This document shows positions 27,217 through 37,734 of a stretch of 64,000 nt of DNA, piece by piece. A model generated the notes under the pieces. It had not been told where the DNA came from and did not search any database. It worked only from the letters and a program-made list of their open reading frames with translations. This DNA is from an uncultured Amphritea sp. (GTDB lineage Bacteria; Pseudomonadota; Gammaproteobacteria; Pseudomonadales; Balneatricaceae). The stretch lies in assembly GCF_937127095.1 (NCBI RefSeq), contig NZ_CAKZLP010000019.1, forward strand, positions 186,001-250,000, written 5' to 3'. How positions within the stretch are numbered: position 1 is the first letter of the stretch; every line of letters starts with the position of its first letter. A program made the position numbers and the translations under genes.

Positions 27217-27336
27217 GTCAGGTTGCGACCAATAATCCTATCTGTTCCAGCTAATATTATTTTTTAAAAGTGTTAGTATTGCTGACAGAGTTTTGCCGAT
27301 CTTGGCTAAAACGGTTTTTTAAACATATAGGTTTGC

Positions 27337-28191
27337 ATGAAAGCACCAAAATCTCTTCTGCCTCTGATCGATGAGGGTTTAATCGACGAAGTCATTAGCC
27401 GACTAATGAGCGGCAAAGAGGCTGATATCTACATCGTCAACTGCTCCGGTCAGATACGTTGCGCCAAGGTTTATAAAGATGCGGTGAAGCGTAGTTTTAA
27501 AAATGCTGCTCAGTATCAGGAAGGTCGGAAAGTTCGCAGCGGTCGCCGTGCCCGGGCGATGGAAAAAAATTCTGCATATGGTCGCAAGCAGCAGGAGGAG
27601 ATCTGGCAGAATGCTGAGGTCGATGCGCTGGCAAGACTCTATCGGGCGGGTGTGCGTGTGCCGGAAACCTATGGCTGCATCGATGGTGTACTGCTGATGG
27701 AGCTGGTGGTCGACGATCAGGGCGATGTTGCGCCTCGTCTTGGGGATGTACTGCTCACTGAAGAGCAGGCGCTGGAAGATTATGCGGTAATGATGCACTA
27801 CGTTAAGCTGATGCTGTGTGAAGGTATTGTGCACGGCGATCTGTCTGAATTTAACGTGCTGGTGGATGAATATGGTCCGGTCGTGATTGATCTGCCGCAG
27901 GCTGTCGATGCGTCAGCAAACAACAGTGCGCGGGCAATGTTGCTGCGTGATGTTAATAATATGACCCGTTACTATTCCCAGTTTGCCCCTGTTTTGAGTC
28001 TGTCGCGCTATGGTGAAGAGATGTGGTCGCTCTATGAAGAGGGCGAGCTGAAACCGGAAACCGAGCTGACCGGTCTGTATGACGGTGACGCTGAGGGTGC
28101 AGACGTTGATTCTGTATTGGAGGAGATTAAAGCGGTCATGCAGGAAGAGCGTGAACGGCAGGAGCGGCTTAAAGAGGCAGAGGAGGTTTAA
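27337..28191 (+). CDS. RIO1-type serine protein kinase
   Basis: 284 aa. Core: SGKEADIYIV glycine-poor loop, CAKVYKD with the ATP lysine, the RIO insert GRKVRSGRRARAMEKNSAYGRK, the catalytic loop VHGDLSEFNVLV and the metal-binding VIDLPQAVD. RIO kinases act in ribosome maturation in archaea and eukaryotes; bacterial roles are little known. The acidic C-terminal tail is Glu-rich. Monocistronic, ending in a shared terminator. Confidence 0.9.
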   Translation: MKAPKSLLPLIDEGLIDEVISRLMSGKEADIYIVNCSGQIRCAKVYKDAVKRSFKNAAQYQEGRKVRSGRRARAMEKNSAYGRKQQEEIWQNAEVDALARLYRAGVRVPETYGCIDGVLLMELVVDDQGDVAPRLGDVLLTEEQALEDYAVMMHYVKLMLCEGIVHGDLSEFNVLVDEYGPVVIDLPQAVDASANNSARAMLLRDVNNMTRYYSQFAPVLSLSRYGEEMWSLYEEGELKPETELTGLYDGDAEGADVDSVLEEIKAVMQEERERQERLKEAEEV

Positions 28192-28244
28192 TTTGCGTTA
28201 AGCCGTCTCCGCCAGGCTGGCGCTCTACAGACTGTTGCTGAAAT

Positions 28245-28271
28245 AAAAAACCCGCCTCAGGCGGGTTTTTT
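28245..28271. terminator. Bidirectional terminator between RIO kinase and acnA
   Basis: AAAAAACCCGCC pairs with GGCGGGTTTTTT around a three-base loop; serves both convergent genes. Confidence 0.92.
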
Positions 28272-28299
28272 GTCAGTATTTTTCGCTTACGCTATTCTG

Positions 28300-31017
28300 T
28301 TATGTATTTGCGGCGATAATATCTCGTAACACCATCGGCAGGATCCCTTTATGACGTATCTGATCCAGCTCTGATGAGGTATCGATACGTGAAAGCAGTT
28401 CTATTTGCTGAGAAGAGCCATCCGCTCTGTGAATGGTCAGCTCTACAGATCCCCTGGGCTCAAGTGTATTAATACCATTCAGGTCAAAGGTTTCTGAGCC
28501 ATCCAGATTGAGCGAAGCGCGTGTCACCCCTTGCGGTAGTTGCAGCGGTAAAACACCCATTCCCACCAGGTTGGATTTGTGAATACGCTCAAAACTTTCA
28601 GCAATAATCGCTCTGACACCCAGCAAAGCAGGCCCTTTCGCGGCCCAATCACGTGACGACCCCGTGCCATATAGCTTGCCGCCAAACACAACGGTGGACG
28701 TGCCTTCTTCACGGTAGCGCGCAGCGGCATCGTAAATCGACATTTGAGCAGGTTCGCCTTCAGCAGGGTGATAACTCGTTACCGCGCCAGTAGTGCCAGG
28801 CAGCATCAGGTTTCTGGCTTTACCATTGCCGAAAATACTGCGCAGCATCACGTGGTGGTTGCCCCGGCGTGACCCAAGCGATGTCAGGTCGCCCTCTGCA
28901 ACACCTTGTGAGATCAGGTATTCGCCAGGAGGGGAGTCTGCGCGTATGCGGCTTACCGGTGAAATATGGTCTGTGGTTGTGTTGTCATCACACATCACCA
29001 GCATGCGCGCCCCGGCGATATTGTTTAACGCATCTTTTGGTGTTTCCAGTGAGAAACCGTCGAAGAAAGAGATCTCCTGGATGTAGGTTGAATCTGGATC
29101 CCAGTCATAAACAGGACCGGTAGGCGATGCCAGGTTCTGCCAGGTATCAGGGCCGTCGAGAGAGTTCTCGTAGGTTTCTCTGAAGGCTTTCGGGTCCATA
29201 CACGCATGCATCGTCTGAGTAATTTCAGCGTTGCTCGGCCAGATATCTTTAAGGAAAACATCATTGCCTTTGGCATCCTGACCAATGGGCTGAGTGGTGA
29301 CATCAATATTCACGTTGCCCGCAATGGCCATGGCAACGACCAGAGGGGGTGACATAAGGAAGTTGGTATCAACATCCGGATGCACACGGCCTTCAAAGTT
29401 CCGGTTACCGGATAAAACAGAGGCTGCGATAATGTCGTGGTTTTGTAATGCGGCTTCGATGCTCGGGGCCAGAGGGCCAGAATTACCCACGCAGGTTGTA
29501 CAGCCATAGCCGGCGGTATTAAAACCCAGTGCATCCAGATGCTGTTGCAGTCCCGCCTTGGTTAAAAAGTCGGTTGCAACCGGTGACCCCGGTGCCAAAG
29601 ATGTTTTAACGCCATCAGGTACTTTCATCCCAAGCTCATTCGCTTTCTTGGCAAGTAAGCCCGCTGCAATCAATAAGCCGGGGTTGGATGTATTGGTGCA
29701 GGCCGTAATCGCCGCAATTACGATGTCGCCATCTTTCAATTCTCTTTCAGGTAACGGTGCGTAAATACCGGCTTCATCTGCTTTCATTGGCGTCACGTTA
29801 ACCACTTCAGGGTTGCGTTCTCCTTCTGCAGCCGCTTTTCTGAAAACGTTGCCAAGCTCAGCCAGCGGCAGCCTGTCCTGAGGCCTTTTAGGGCCCGCCA
29901 CAGAAGGTTCAACAGTAGAAAGATCAAGCTGAAGAAGATCGGTATAGCGCGGAAGAGTCTGACCTGGCGTCCAGGCCATATTTTGTGCTTTATAAAATGC
30001 GAGTGGCAGATCACCATCCCTGCCGGTTGCTCTCAGGTACTCGGCAGAGATTTCATCAAATGGGAAAAAGCCCATGGTTGCGCCATATTCAGGCGACATA
30101 TTGGCGATGGTTGCACGGTCAGGCAGGGAAAGGTTAGCGCACCCTTCACCGATGTATTCAACAAACTTACCAACAACACCCCCTGGATATTTTCTCAACA
30201 TCTCTGTGATGGTGAGTACCAGGTCTGTCGCGGTGACACCTTCCCTTAATGCGCCTGTGAGTTCAACACCCACCACTTCGGGTGCCAGCATCTGCATGGG
30301 TTGGCCAAGCATGGAGGCTCCGGCTTCAATGCCACCAACGCCCCAGCCCACAATACCTAAAGCGTTAGCCATTGGCGTATGGCTATCCATACCAATGAGG
30401 GTATCCGGGGTCATCAGCCCATTAATGTTGAGGTAGCCCTGTGCCAGATACTCCAGGTTAACCTGATGAACAATGCCGGTTTGCGGAGGAATAATCCTGA
30501 TGGTTTTAAATGCCTGCGCGCCCCATTTCAAAAAGGCATAACGCTCCCTGTTTCTGGCCGCTTCCAGTTCGCCATTGATTCTCAGAGAAGCGGGGCTACC
30601 GGTATTGTCCATTGTCACCGTGTGATCGATAACCAGATCTGCGCGTACCAAAGGCTCAATGATCGCGGGGTCCATGCCCATGCGCTGCACTGCTGAACGC
30701 ATAGCCGCAAAATCGACAATGGCGGGGGTGCCACTCAGATCGTGCATAATGACACGACCTGCGGTGAAAGGAATTTCGATCGGCTTTGTGCCCTGATGTT
30801 CTGTCCAGCGTCCAAGCGCCTGAACCTGTTCAGCGGTTACACCGTTCTGGCCAACATTCCGGGCGATACCTTCCAGGATAGGGCGAAGAGAAAAGGGAAG
30901 TTCATCAAGGTTTATACCAAATAGTTCAGCGGTATCTGGAAGGCTATGGTAACGGTGTGCTGTTCCGGGAAGTGTTTTTATGGAACGGGCGGGATCAAAA
31001 TCGATAGGACTTGTCAT
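28300..31017 (-). CDS. acnA: Aconitate hydratase, divergent AcnA type
   Basis: 905 aa, AcnA/IRP-like four-domain order. Cluster cysteines are in TACTNTSNP and YGCTTCVGNSGPL; the C-terminal swivel domain has GTGSSRDWAAKG and ESFERIHKSNLVGMG. It is divergent at a normally strict site: TPDTLIGMDSHTPM where family members read GTDSHTTM. It interconverts citrate/isocitrate or a related tricarboxylate such as 2-methyl(iso)citrate. A perfect palindrome ATTGTCGACAAT lies about 160 bases upstream. It is one of three aconitases in 9.5 kb. Confidence 0.9.
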   Translation of the reverse strand: MTSPIDFDPARSIKTLPGTAHRYHSLPDTAELFGINLDELPFSLRPILEGIARNVGQNGVTAEQVQALGRWTEHQGTKPIEIPFTAGRVIMHDLSGTPAIVDFAAMRSAVQRMGMDPAIIEPLVRADLVIDHTVTMDNTGSPASLRINGELEAARNRERYAFLKWGAQAFKTIRIIPPQTGIVHQVNLEYLAQGYLNINGLMTPDTLIGMDSHTPMANALGIVGWGVGGIEAGASMLGQPMQMLAPEVVGVELTGALREGVTATDLVLTITEMLRKYPGGVVGKFVEYIGEGCANLSLPDRATIANMSPEYGATMGFFPFDEISAEYLRATGRDGDLPLAFYKAQNMAWTPGQTLPRYTDLLQLDLSTVEPSVAGPKRPQDRLPLAELGNVFRKAAAEGERNPEVVNVTPMKADEAGIYAPLPERELKDGDIVIAAITACTNTSNPGLLIAAGLLAKKANELGMKVPDGVKTSLAPGSPVATDFLTKAGLQQHLDALGFNTAGYGCTTCVGNSGPLAPSIEAALQNHDIIAASVLSGNRNFEGRVHPDVDTNFLMSPPLVVAMAIAGNVNIDVTTQPIGQDAKGNDVFLKDIWPSNAEITQTMHACMDPKAFRETYENSLDGPDTWQNLASPTGPVYDWDPDSTYIQEISFFDGFSLETPKDALNNIAGARMLVMCDDNTTTDHISPVSRIRADSPPGEYLISQGVAEGDLTSLGSRRGNHHVMLRSIFGNGKARNLMLPGTTGAVTSYHPAEGEPAQMSIYDAAARYREEGTSTVVFGGKLYGTGSSRDWAAKGPALLGVRAIIAESFERIHKSNLVGMGVLPLQLPQGVTRASLNLDGSETFDLNGINTLEPRGSVELTIHRADGSSQQIELLSRIDTSSELDQIRHKGILPMVLRDIIAANT

Positions 31018-31876
31018 ATTTTATACCTCACGCAGATAGGACGTTTCTGAACTTATAACCTTTTAGGCACGAGCTTCCAGTCATGATTGGAGCTGCCCGA
31101 TCTCTCTGTTAGTTATATTTTCAGCCGTTTAACGAGCCGCTATTACCTGCAACATAAATCGTTATTTTGTTAGGATTGTCGACAATACTAGTCATTGATC
31201 ATCTTAAATCAAGGCTGAAGGTGTTGTTTTTGTCTAAATTACAGACAATCTACGACTATTTGCTAGTGCATCTGGCCTTTTTTGAAAATTTTATAAGTGG
31301 TGTCGGGCTGGTGTATGCAACGCAGAATGGTTGTGACGCTTGTCAATTGAGAGGCTATTGAATGAATAATGGATCAGGATTGAAGAAGCATGGCGAAGCC
31401 AAATGGGCGACTAAATTCAAGCCAATGAGAGAAGAGTTTCATGGATGGCGATCGAGAATGTCTCTATGCCTGAGTGATCGGCGAGCGCCAGTCAATTTTC
31501 TGCATTTTTGTTACAACTATACTCACCCCGTCAGTACTCGGAGGCTCTGCATGCTCTGAAGACGACCGGCATCAAGCGACTGTTAATGGTGTCTAACTGA
31601 TCGATTAAATCACTATCGACACGAGAGTCGGTTAACCAATCCTGTATTAAGGACGGATGGACTCGCCCCGCGTGTAAAAATATGTATGCCTACAAAGAAT
31701 GTAAGCCTACAACCAATGTATACCATCTGGAAAACGTTGATTTTGCTGGCATTTATTTTATTTATATCGACTATAAGCTTAATTTAAATTGTTTTCATTG
31801 AGCTGTTTGTAACTTTTTCCTTATAATCTGTTACCGATTCATAATTAGAATTAACTGAGACGAGACGCTTTACGCT
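31018..31876. other. 859-base region between divergent aconitase genes
   Basis: Holds an imperfect palindrome near 31070-31095 and ATTGTCGACAAT at 31175-31186. Two small ORFs (31167-31361, 31362-31559) have no recognisable homology, weak start contexts and odd composition, and are not called. It could contain the remnant of a lost gene. AT-rich from 31700 up to the next start. Confidence 0.45.
31175..31186. promoter_or_regulatory. GntR/FCD-type operator candidate upstream of acnA
   Basis: Perfect palindrome ATTGTCGACAAT. This form is known for FCD-type GntR regulators, including those of propionate/2-methylcitrate genes. Position suggests control of acnA. Confidence 0.5.
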
Positions 31877-34672
31877 ATGAGTTACTATTCTGACTACCTA
31901 GAAGAAATCGAGGTTCGTAAAAAAGACCTTGGACTGAATCCCAAACCGATTGATAGCGCTGAGCTACTTTCTGAAATCATTGCCCAGATTAAAGACGTTG
32001 GTAATGAACATCGCGAAGCATCTTTAAACTTTTTCATCTACAACACTCTACCGGGTACTACTCCAGCGGCTGGCGTTAAAGCGGCTTTCCTGAAAGATAT
32101 TGCTCTGGGTAAAGAAACGGTTGCAGAGATCTCTCCTGAGTTCGCCCTTGAGCAGCTTTCGCACATGAAAGGTGGCCCTTCTGTTGAAGCTCTGCTGGAT
32201 ATCGCTCTGTCTGACAATGCTCAGGCTGCTGCTGCGGGTGAAGTTCTGAAGTCTCAAGTATTCCTGTACGACGCTGACTACGCTCGTCTGGCTGATGCTT
32301 TCAAAGCGGGCAGCGCCATCGCTAAAGATATCCTGGAAAGCTATGCAAAGGCTGAGTTCTTCACCAAGCTGGATGACATCCCAGAGAAGATCAAAGTTAT
32401 TACCTTCATTGCTGCTGAGGGTGATATCTCTACTGATTTATTGTCTCCGGGTAATCAATCTCACTCCCGTGCTGACCGTGAACTGCACGGCCTGTGCATG
32501 ATTTCGCCAGCAGCTCAGCAGGAAATCGCAGAGATGGGCAAACAAAACCCTGACGCTAAAGTGATGCTGATCGCTGAAAAAGGCACTATGGGTGTTGGTT
32601 CTTCCCGTATGTCTGGTGTTAACAACGTTGCACTTTGGGCGGGTGAAAAAACATCCCCATACATCCCATTCATCAATAACCGTCCGGTCGTTGCAGGTAC
32701 TAATGGTATCGCGCCTATCTTCCTGACGACTGTTGGTGTAACCGGTGGTATCGGTCTGGACCTGAAAAACTGGGTTAAGAAAACCGACGCTAACGGCGAA
32801 GTTGTTCGTGACGCAAACGGTGACCCGGTTCTGGAAGAAGCATATTCTGTTGCTACCGGTACTGTTCTGACTATCGACACTAAAGCTAAGAAGCTGTACA
32901 ACGGCGACCAGGAGCTGGTTGATATATCTGACGCTTTCACGCCACAAAAAGTGGAATTCATGAAAGCGGGTGGTTCTTACGCGGTAACCTTCGGTAAGAA
33001 GCTGCAAACTTTCGCTGCTGAAACGCTGGGTGTTGAAGCGCCTGCTGTGTACGCATCCTCTAAAGAGATCTCTATCGAAGGCCAGGGCCTGACAGCTGTT
33101 GAGAAGATTTTCAACCGCAACGCAGTCGGTGTTACTTCTAAGACTCCTCTGCACGCAGGTTCTGACGTTCGCGTTAAAGTGAACATTGTAGGTTCTCAGG
33201 ACACTACAGGTCCTATGACCTGTCAGGAACTGGAAGCGATGGCTGCTTCTACTATCTCTACAAGCGTTGATGGTGCTTTCCAGTCTGGTTGTCACACAGC
33301 GTCTGTATGGGATAACAAAGCTAAGGCAAACACGCCCAAACTGATGGCGTTCATGAACGCGTTTGGTGTCATCACCGCGCGTGACCCGAAACACGTTTAT
33401 CACTCAATGACTGACGTTATTCACAAAGTACTGAATGACATCACCGTTGACGACCGTGCAATCATCATCGGTGGCGACTCTCATACCCGTATGTCTAAAG
33501 GTGTTGCGTTCGGTGCTGACTCAGGTACCGTTGCGATCGCACTGGCGACGGGTGAGTCCGCCATGCCAATTCCGGAGTCTGTGAAAGTAACCTTTAAAGG
33601 TTCTATGAAGCCTCACATGGACTTCCGTGACATCGTACACGCGACTCAGGCACAAATGCTGAAGAAGTTCGGTGGCGAAAACGTCTTCCAGGGTCGTGTT
33701 ATCGAAGTACAGATCGGTACGTTGCTGGCTGACCAGGCTTTCACCTTCACTGACTGGACTGCAGAGATGAAAGCGAAAGCTTCTATCTGTATTTCTACCG
33801 ACGATACGCTGATCCAGTCTCTGGAACTGGCTAAGTCCCGTATCCAGATCATGATCAACAAGGGTATGGATAACGAAGCAGCTATGCTGCAGGGTCTGAT
33901 CAACCTGGCTGACAAGCGTATCGCTGAAGTGAAATCCGGTGAAGCGCCTGCACTGGCTCCGGATGACAACGCTAAGTACTATGCCGAGCTGGTTGTTGAC
34001 CTGGACGTAATCGATGAGCCAATGATTGCTGACCCGGACGTAAACAACGAAGATATCTCTAAGCGTTATACCCACGATGTGATCCGTCCTGCTTCATACT
34101 ACGATGGCCGTAAGGTAGATCTGGGCTTCGTTGGTTCTTGTATGGTTCACAAAGGCGATATGCAGATTATCGCTGCGATGCTGCGTAACCTGGAGAAGAA
34201 AGGTCCTATCACCTTTAAAGCGCCTCTGGTTGTTGCGCCACCGACTTACAACATCGTGGACGAGCTGAAAGCAGAGGGTGACTGGGAGTTGCTGGAGAAA
34301 TTTGCTGGCTTTGAATTCTCTGACGAGAATCCAAAAGAACAAGCACGCACCAAGTACGAAAATATTATGTACCTGGAGCGTCCCGGATGTAACCTGTGTA
34401 TGGGTAACCAGGAAAAAGCAGAGCCTGGTGACACCGTGCTGGCTACGTCTACCCGTTTGTTCCAGGGCCGTGTTGTAGAAGATACAGCAGGGAAGAAAGG
34501 TGAGTCTTTGCTGGGCTCTACGCCAATGGTTGTACTGTCTTGTATCTTGGGTCGCTTCCCGACTCTGGCAGAGTACAAAGAAGCGGTTGAAGGTATCAAC
34601 CTGACCTCTTTTGCTCCACCGAGCCAAGACTTGAGCGTAGCACCTACTGCTATCCCGGCCGTACGTATTTAA
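31877..34672 (+). CDS. Long AcnB-like aconitate hydratase (possible 2-methylisocitrate dehydratase)
   Basis: 931 aa, AcnB domain order with the HEAT-like domain first (EEIEVRKKDLGLNPKPID). Cluster cysteines are in GSCMVHKGDMQ and RPGCNLCMGNQ, and ATSTRLFQGR supplies an active-site Arg. It belongs to the longer AcnB subgroup, clearly distinct from the 864-aa AcnB nearby. Codon choice looks strongly optimised (many GGT, CTG, AAC, CGT), suggesting high expression. Annotated relatives are called bifunctional aconitase 2/2-methylisocitrate dehydratase; which substrate matters here is unknown. Confidence 0.87.
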   Translation: MSYYSDYLEEIEVRKKDLGLNPKPIDSAELLSEIIAQIKDVGNEHREASLNFFIYNTLPGTTPAAGVKAAFLKDIALGKETVAEISPEFALEQLSHMKGGPSVEALLDIALSDNAQAAAAGEVLKSQVFLYDADYARLADAFKAGSAIAKDILESYAKAEFFTKLDDIPEKIKVITFIAAEGDISTDLLSPGNQSHSRADRELHGLCMISPAAQQEIAEMGKQNPDAKVMLIAEKGTMGVGSSRMSGVNNVALWAGEKTSPYIPFINNRPVVAGTNGIAPIFLTTVGVTGGIGLDLKNWVKKTDANGEVVRDANGDPVLEEAYSVATGTVLTIDTKAKKLYNGDQELVDISDAFTPQKVEFMKAGGSYAVTFGKKLQTFAAETLGVEAPAVYASSKEISIEGQGLTAVEKIFNRNAVGVTSKTPLHAGSDVRVKVNIVGSQDTTGPMTCQELEAMAASTISTSVDGAFQSGCHTASVWDNKAKANTPKLMAFMNAFGVITARDPKHVYHSMTDVIHKVLNDITVDDRAIIIGGDSHTRMSKGVAFGADSGTVAIALATGESAMPIPESVKVTFKGSMKPHMDFRDIVHATQAQMLKKFGGENVFQGRVIEVQIGTLLADQAFTFTDWTAEMKAKASICISTDDTLIQSLELAKSRIQIMINKGMDNEAAMLQGLINLADKRIAEVKSGEAPALAPDDNAKYYAELVVDLDVIDEPMIADPDVNNEDISKRYTHDVIRPASYYDGRKVDLGFVGSCMVHKGDMQIIAAMLRNLEKKGPITFKAPLVVAPPTYNIVDELKAEGDWELLEKFAGFEFSDENPKEQARTKYENIMYLERPGCNLCMGNQEKAEPGDTVLATSTRLFQGRVVEDTAGKKGESLLGSTPMVVLSCILGRFPTLAEYKEAVEGINLTSFAPPSQDLSVAPTAIPAVRI

Positions 34673-34693
34673 TCACTGATAATGTGATTAACG

Positions 34694-34726
34694 AAAAAGC
34701 CCTGATCATTCAGGGCTTTTTTTTTT
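34694..34726 (+). terminator. Intrinsic terminator after the long AcnB-like gene
   Basis: AAAAAGCCCTGA pairs with TCAGGGCTTTTT around a short loop and a long T-run follows. The stem equals that of the ligB terminator. Confidence 0.92.
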
Positions 34727-34942
34727 GCGGGTTGGCTTCTCATTCTTATCCAGGGCGGCTAACGTTTCGTTAGCCGCGCTTTTCTCCGAACGTATCGCGT
34801 ACTCTAATTGTCGCCCTGTTTCTTTTACGAGCGCCTCATGCGGGTTATGCCCCGTTATTACTATCATCTTTACAGCAATAGACTGGCAGACTGTTGTAAA
34901 GCTAATCTCGGATAAAGATAAGGCTGACTTCAACGATTCCAC
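34706..34942 (-). CDS. Small hypothetical protein
   Basis: 78 aa from a GTG start without a clear ribosome-binding site; an internal ATG at 34867 gives 53 aa starting MIVITGHNPHEALVKETG. The C-terminus is Lys-rich (EKPTRKKKSPE) and its last codons and stop fall in the terminator of the preceding gene. Composition is protein-like on this strand, but I recognise no family. It may be spurious. Confidence 0.35.
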   Translation of the reverse strand: MESLKSALSLSEISFTTVCQSIAVKMIVITGHNPHEALVKETGRQLEYAIRSEKSAANETLAALDKNEKPTRKKKSPE

Positions 34943-35038
34943 GGGAATATTATGAGTAGAGTGACTGAGGTCAGAATAATTATTGAGGTCAGAAACATTA
35001 AACCGGTCGCTCAGATCGAGCAGGGCTGAACAGGCATA

Positions 35039-35074
35039 AAAAAATCCGGTGTTGATATCAACACCGGATTTTTT
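35039..35074 (-). terminator. Long palindromic terminator after acnB
   Basis: A perfect 36-base palindrome centred on GATATC with arms TCCGGTGTTGA and flanking A/T runs; terminates acnB on the minus strand. Confidence 0.92.
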
Positions 35075-35139
35075 ATTAAGCCCTTGTTAGAGCTCAAATG
35101 CTTATGTGAACAGCATAGCGCCAACAGACGGGTTTTCGA

Positions 35140-37734
35140 TTATGCCGTAGCGATAACGTTAGAAGCCTTGTCGATGTAAGAATCGATCTGGTCGAAGTTC
35201 AGGTAGCGATATACATCGGCAGCCATGCTATCGATCTGAGTCGCGTATTTCATGTACTCTGCAACCGTCGGTAGTTTACCCGTCAACGCTGCGACTGCTG
35301 CCAGTTCAGCAGAAGACAGGTAAACGTTAGCGCCGGTACCTAAGCGGTTAGGAAAGTTACGGGTAGAGGTAGACACAACAGTAGTGTTATCGCCTACACG
35401 TGCCTGGTTACCCATGCACAGAGAGCATCCTGGCATCTCAATGCGTGCACCGGCTTTGCCAAAGATGTTGTAGTAACCCTCTTCAGTCAGCTGAGCTGCA
35501 TCCATCTTAGTCGGTGGAGCGATCCACAGACGAGTTGGCGTTGTCGTACCCGCAGCTTCAAGCAGCTTACCAGCAGCACGGAAGTGGCCAATGTTGGTCA
35601 TACATGAACCGATGAATACTTCGTCGATCTTTGTGCCAGCAACCTCGGACAGCAGTTTAACGTCGTCCGGATCATTAGGGCAGGCCAGAATAGGCTCTTT
35701 AACGTCAGCCAGATCGATTTCGATAACCGCCGCATAATCTGCATCGGCATCGCCTTCCATCAACACAGGGTTAGCCATCCATTCCTGCATGCCCGCGATA
35801 CGACGTTCGATAGTACGTGGGTCTCCGTAGCCTTCAGCTATCATCCATTTCAACATGGTGATGTTTGAGCTAAGGTATTCTTTAATGGGGGCTTCGTTTA
35901 GTTTGATTGAACAAGCAGCAGCTGAACGTTCAGCAGCGGAGTCAGACAGTTCGAATGCCTGCTCAACTTTCAGGTCTGGCAGACCTTCAATTTCCAGAAT
36001 ACGCCCAGAGAATATGTTTTTCTTACCGGCTTTCGCAACCGTCAGCAGACCTTGCTTGATGGCGTAATAAGGGATAGCGTTAACCAGATCGCGCAGCGTA
36101 ATACCGGGCTGAAGCTTGTCGCCCTTAAAGCGAACCAGTACAGACTCAGGCATATCCAGAGGCATAACGCCGGTCGCAGCAGCGAAAGCGACCAGACCCG
36201 AACCTGCCGGGAAAGAGATACCGATTGGGAAACGGGTGTGAGAGTCACCACCGGTACCCACAGTATCAGGCAGTAGCATGCGGTTCAGCCAGGAGTGAAT
36301 AACACCATCACCAGGGCGCAGAGACACGCCGCCGCGGTTCATGATGAAGTCTGGCAGCGTGTGGTGAGTCTGAACATCTACAGGCTTAGGATAAGCGGCA
36401 GTGTGACAGAAAGACTGCATCGTCAGGTCAGCAGAGAAGCCCAGGCAAGCCAGGTCTTTTAGTTCATCCCGGGTCATAGGTCCCGTAGTATCCTGAGAGC
36501 CGACAGTCGTCATTTTAGGCTCGCAGTATGTGCCTGGACGAACGCCTTCAACGCCACAGGCTTTACCTACCATCTTCTGCGCCAGGGAGAATCCTTTGCC
36601 GGTATCAGAAGGCTGTTCAGGTTTGCGGAACAGATCAACAGGCCCCAGACCGAGGGCTTCACGGGCGCGATCAGTCAGACCACGACCGATGATAAGAGGG
36701 ATGCGTCCGCCAGCGCGAACCTCATCCAGGATCACCGGCGTCTTCAGACTGAACTCGCAAAGCAGTTCGCCGGTTTCAGCATTCTTGGCAACACCTTCAT
36801 ACGGGTAGATGTCAATGACGTCGCCCATGTTCATTTTTTCAACATCCATTTCGATCGGCAGTGCGCCAGCATCTTCCATAGTGTTGAAGAAAATTGGCGC
36901 TATCTTACTACCGAAGCAGTAACCACCTGCACGCTTGTTAGGTACATGCGGGATATCGTCACCGAAGAACCATAGAACAGAGTTAGTTGCAGATTTACGC
37001 GAAGAACCGGTTCCCACAACATCGCCTACGTATGCAACAGGATAGCCTTTTGCTTTTACTTCTTCGATCTGAGTGAGGGGTCCTACGCTGCCTGGATTAA
37101 CCGGTTCGATACCTTCGCGCGCCATTTTCAGCATTGCATTTGCGTGCAGTGGAATATCAGGGCGGGTAAAGGCGTCCGGAGCAGGGGACAGGTCATCGGT
37201 ATTGGTTTCACCCGTTACTTTAAAGACGCTAACGGTAATCTTCTCTGGCAGTTCTGGTTTAGACGTAAACCATTCACCGGCAGCCCAGGACTCAAGAACC
37301 TGCTGTGCGAAAGCATTGCCGGCAGCCGCTTTGTCCTTAACGTCATGGAATGCGTCAAACATCAGCAGTGTATGGGACAGTGCTTTAACAGCAGTCGGGG
37401 CCAGTTCTTCTTCGTCAAGTGCTGTAATCAGAGCCTGAATGTTGTAACCGCCCAGCATAGTGCCCAGCAGTTCGACAGCTTTGATTTTGCTGATAAGTGG
37501 AGACGCCGCTTCACCTTTTGCGATTGCAGCCAGGAATCCGGCCTTAACATAGGCTGCCTGGTCAACACCAGCAGGGACCCGGTTTTCCAACAGCTCCAGG
37601 ATAAATACTTCTTCGCCAGCAGGCGGGTTCTTAAGTAATTCAACCAGGGCTGCAGTTTGATCTGCATCAAGTGGTTTCGCTGGCACGCCTTCCTGAGCGC
37701 GTTCTTCTACATGTTTACGGTAAGCTTCAAGCAC
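35140..37734 (-). CDS. acnB: Aconitate hydratase B
   Basis: Canonical AcnB, 864 aa, the TCA-cycle aconitase of most gammaproteobacteria. The N-terminus [12 protein letters not shown] with the HEAT-like domain, [31 protein letters not shown] and [12 protein letters not shown] are all intact. GTG start at 37734 with GAGGGG upstream. It is likely the housekeeping enzyme, leaving the other two for special roles. Confidence 0.96.
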   Translation of the reverse strand: MLEAYRKHVEERAQEGVPAKPLDADQTAALVELLKNPPAGEEVFILELLENRVPAGVDQAAYVKAGFLAAIAKGEAASPLISKIKAVELLGTMLGGYNIQALITALDEEELAPTAVKALSHTLLMFDAFHDVKDKAAAGNAFAQQVLESWAAGEWFTSKPELPEKITVSVFKVTGETNTDDLSPAPDAFTRPDIPLHANAMLKMAREGIEPVNPGSVGPLTQIEEVKAKGYPVAYVGDVVGTGSSRKSATNSVLWFFGDDIPHVPNKRAGGYCFGSKIAPIFFNTMEDAGALPIEMDVEKMNMGDVIDIYPYEGVAKNAETGELLCEFSLKTPVILDEVRAGGRIPLIIGRGLTDRAREALGLGPVDLFRKPEQPSDTGKGFSLAQKMVGKACGVEGVRPGTYCEPKMTTVGSQDTTGPMTRDELKDLACLGFSADLTMQSFCHTAAYPKPVDVQTHHTLPDFIMNRGGVSLRPGDGVIHSWLNRMLLPDTVGTGGDSHTRFPIGISFPAGSGLVAFAAATGVMPLDMPESVLVRFKGDKLQPGITLRDLVNAIPYYAIKQGLLTVAKAGKKNIFSGRILEIEGLPDLKVEQAFELSDSAAERSAAACSIKLNEAPIKEYLSSNITMLKWMIAEGYGDPRTIERRIAGMQEWMANPVLMEGDADADYAAVIEIDLADVKEPILACPNDPDDVKLLSEVAGTKIDEVFIGSCMTNIGHFRAAGKLLEAAGTTTPTRLWIAPPTKMDAAQLTEEGYYNIFGKAGARIEMPGCSLCMGNQARVGDNTTVVSTSTRNFPNRLGTGANVYLSSAELAAVAALTGKLPTVAEYMKYATQIDSMAADVYRYLNFDQIDSYIDKASNVIATA

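Noticed and set aside
31167-31559. Two consecutive small ORFs between the aconitases
   Set aside because: No recognisable motif, weak ribosome-binding sites and unusual composition; kept only as an unexplained region.
32438-33403. 321-aa minus ORF inside the long AcnB-like gene
   Set aside because: Shadow of a highly codon-biased gene; composition rich in Arg/His/Cys without a family.
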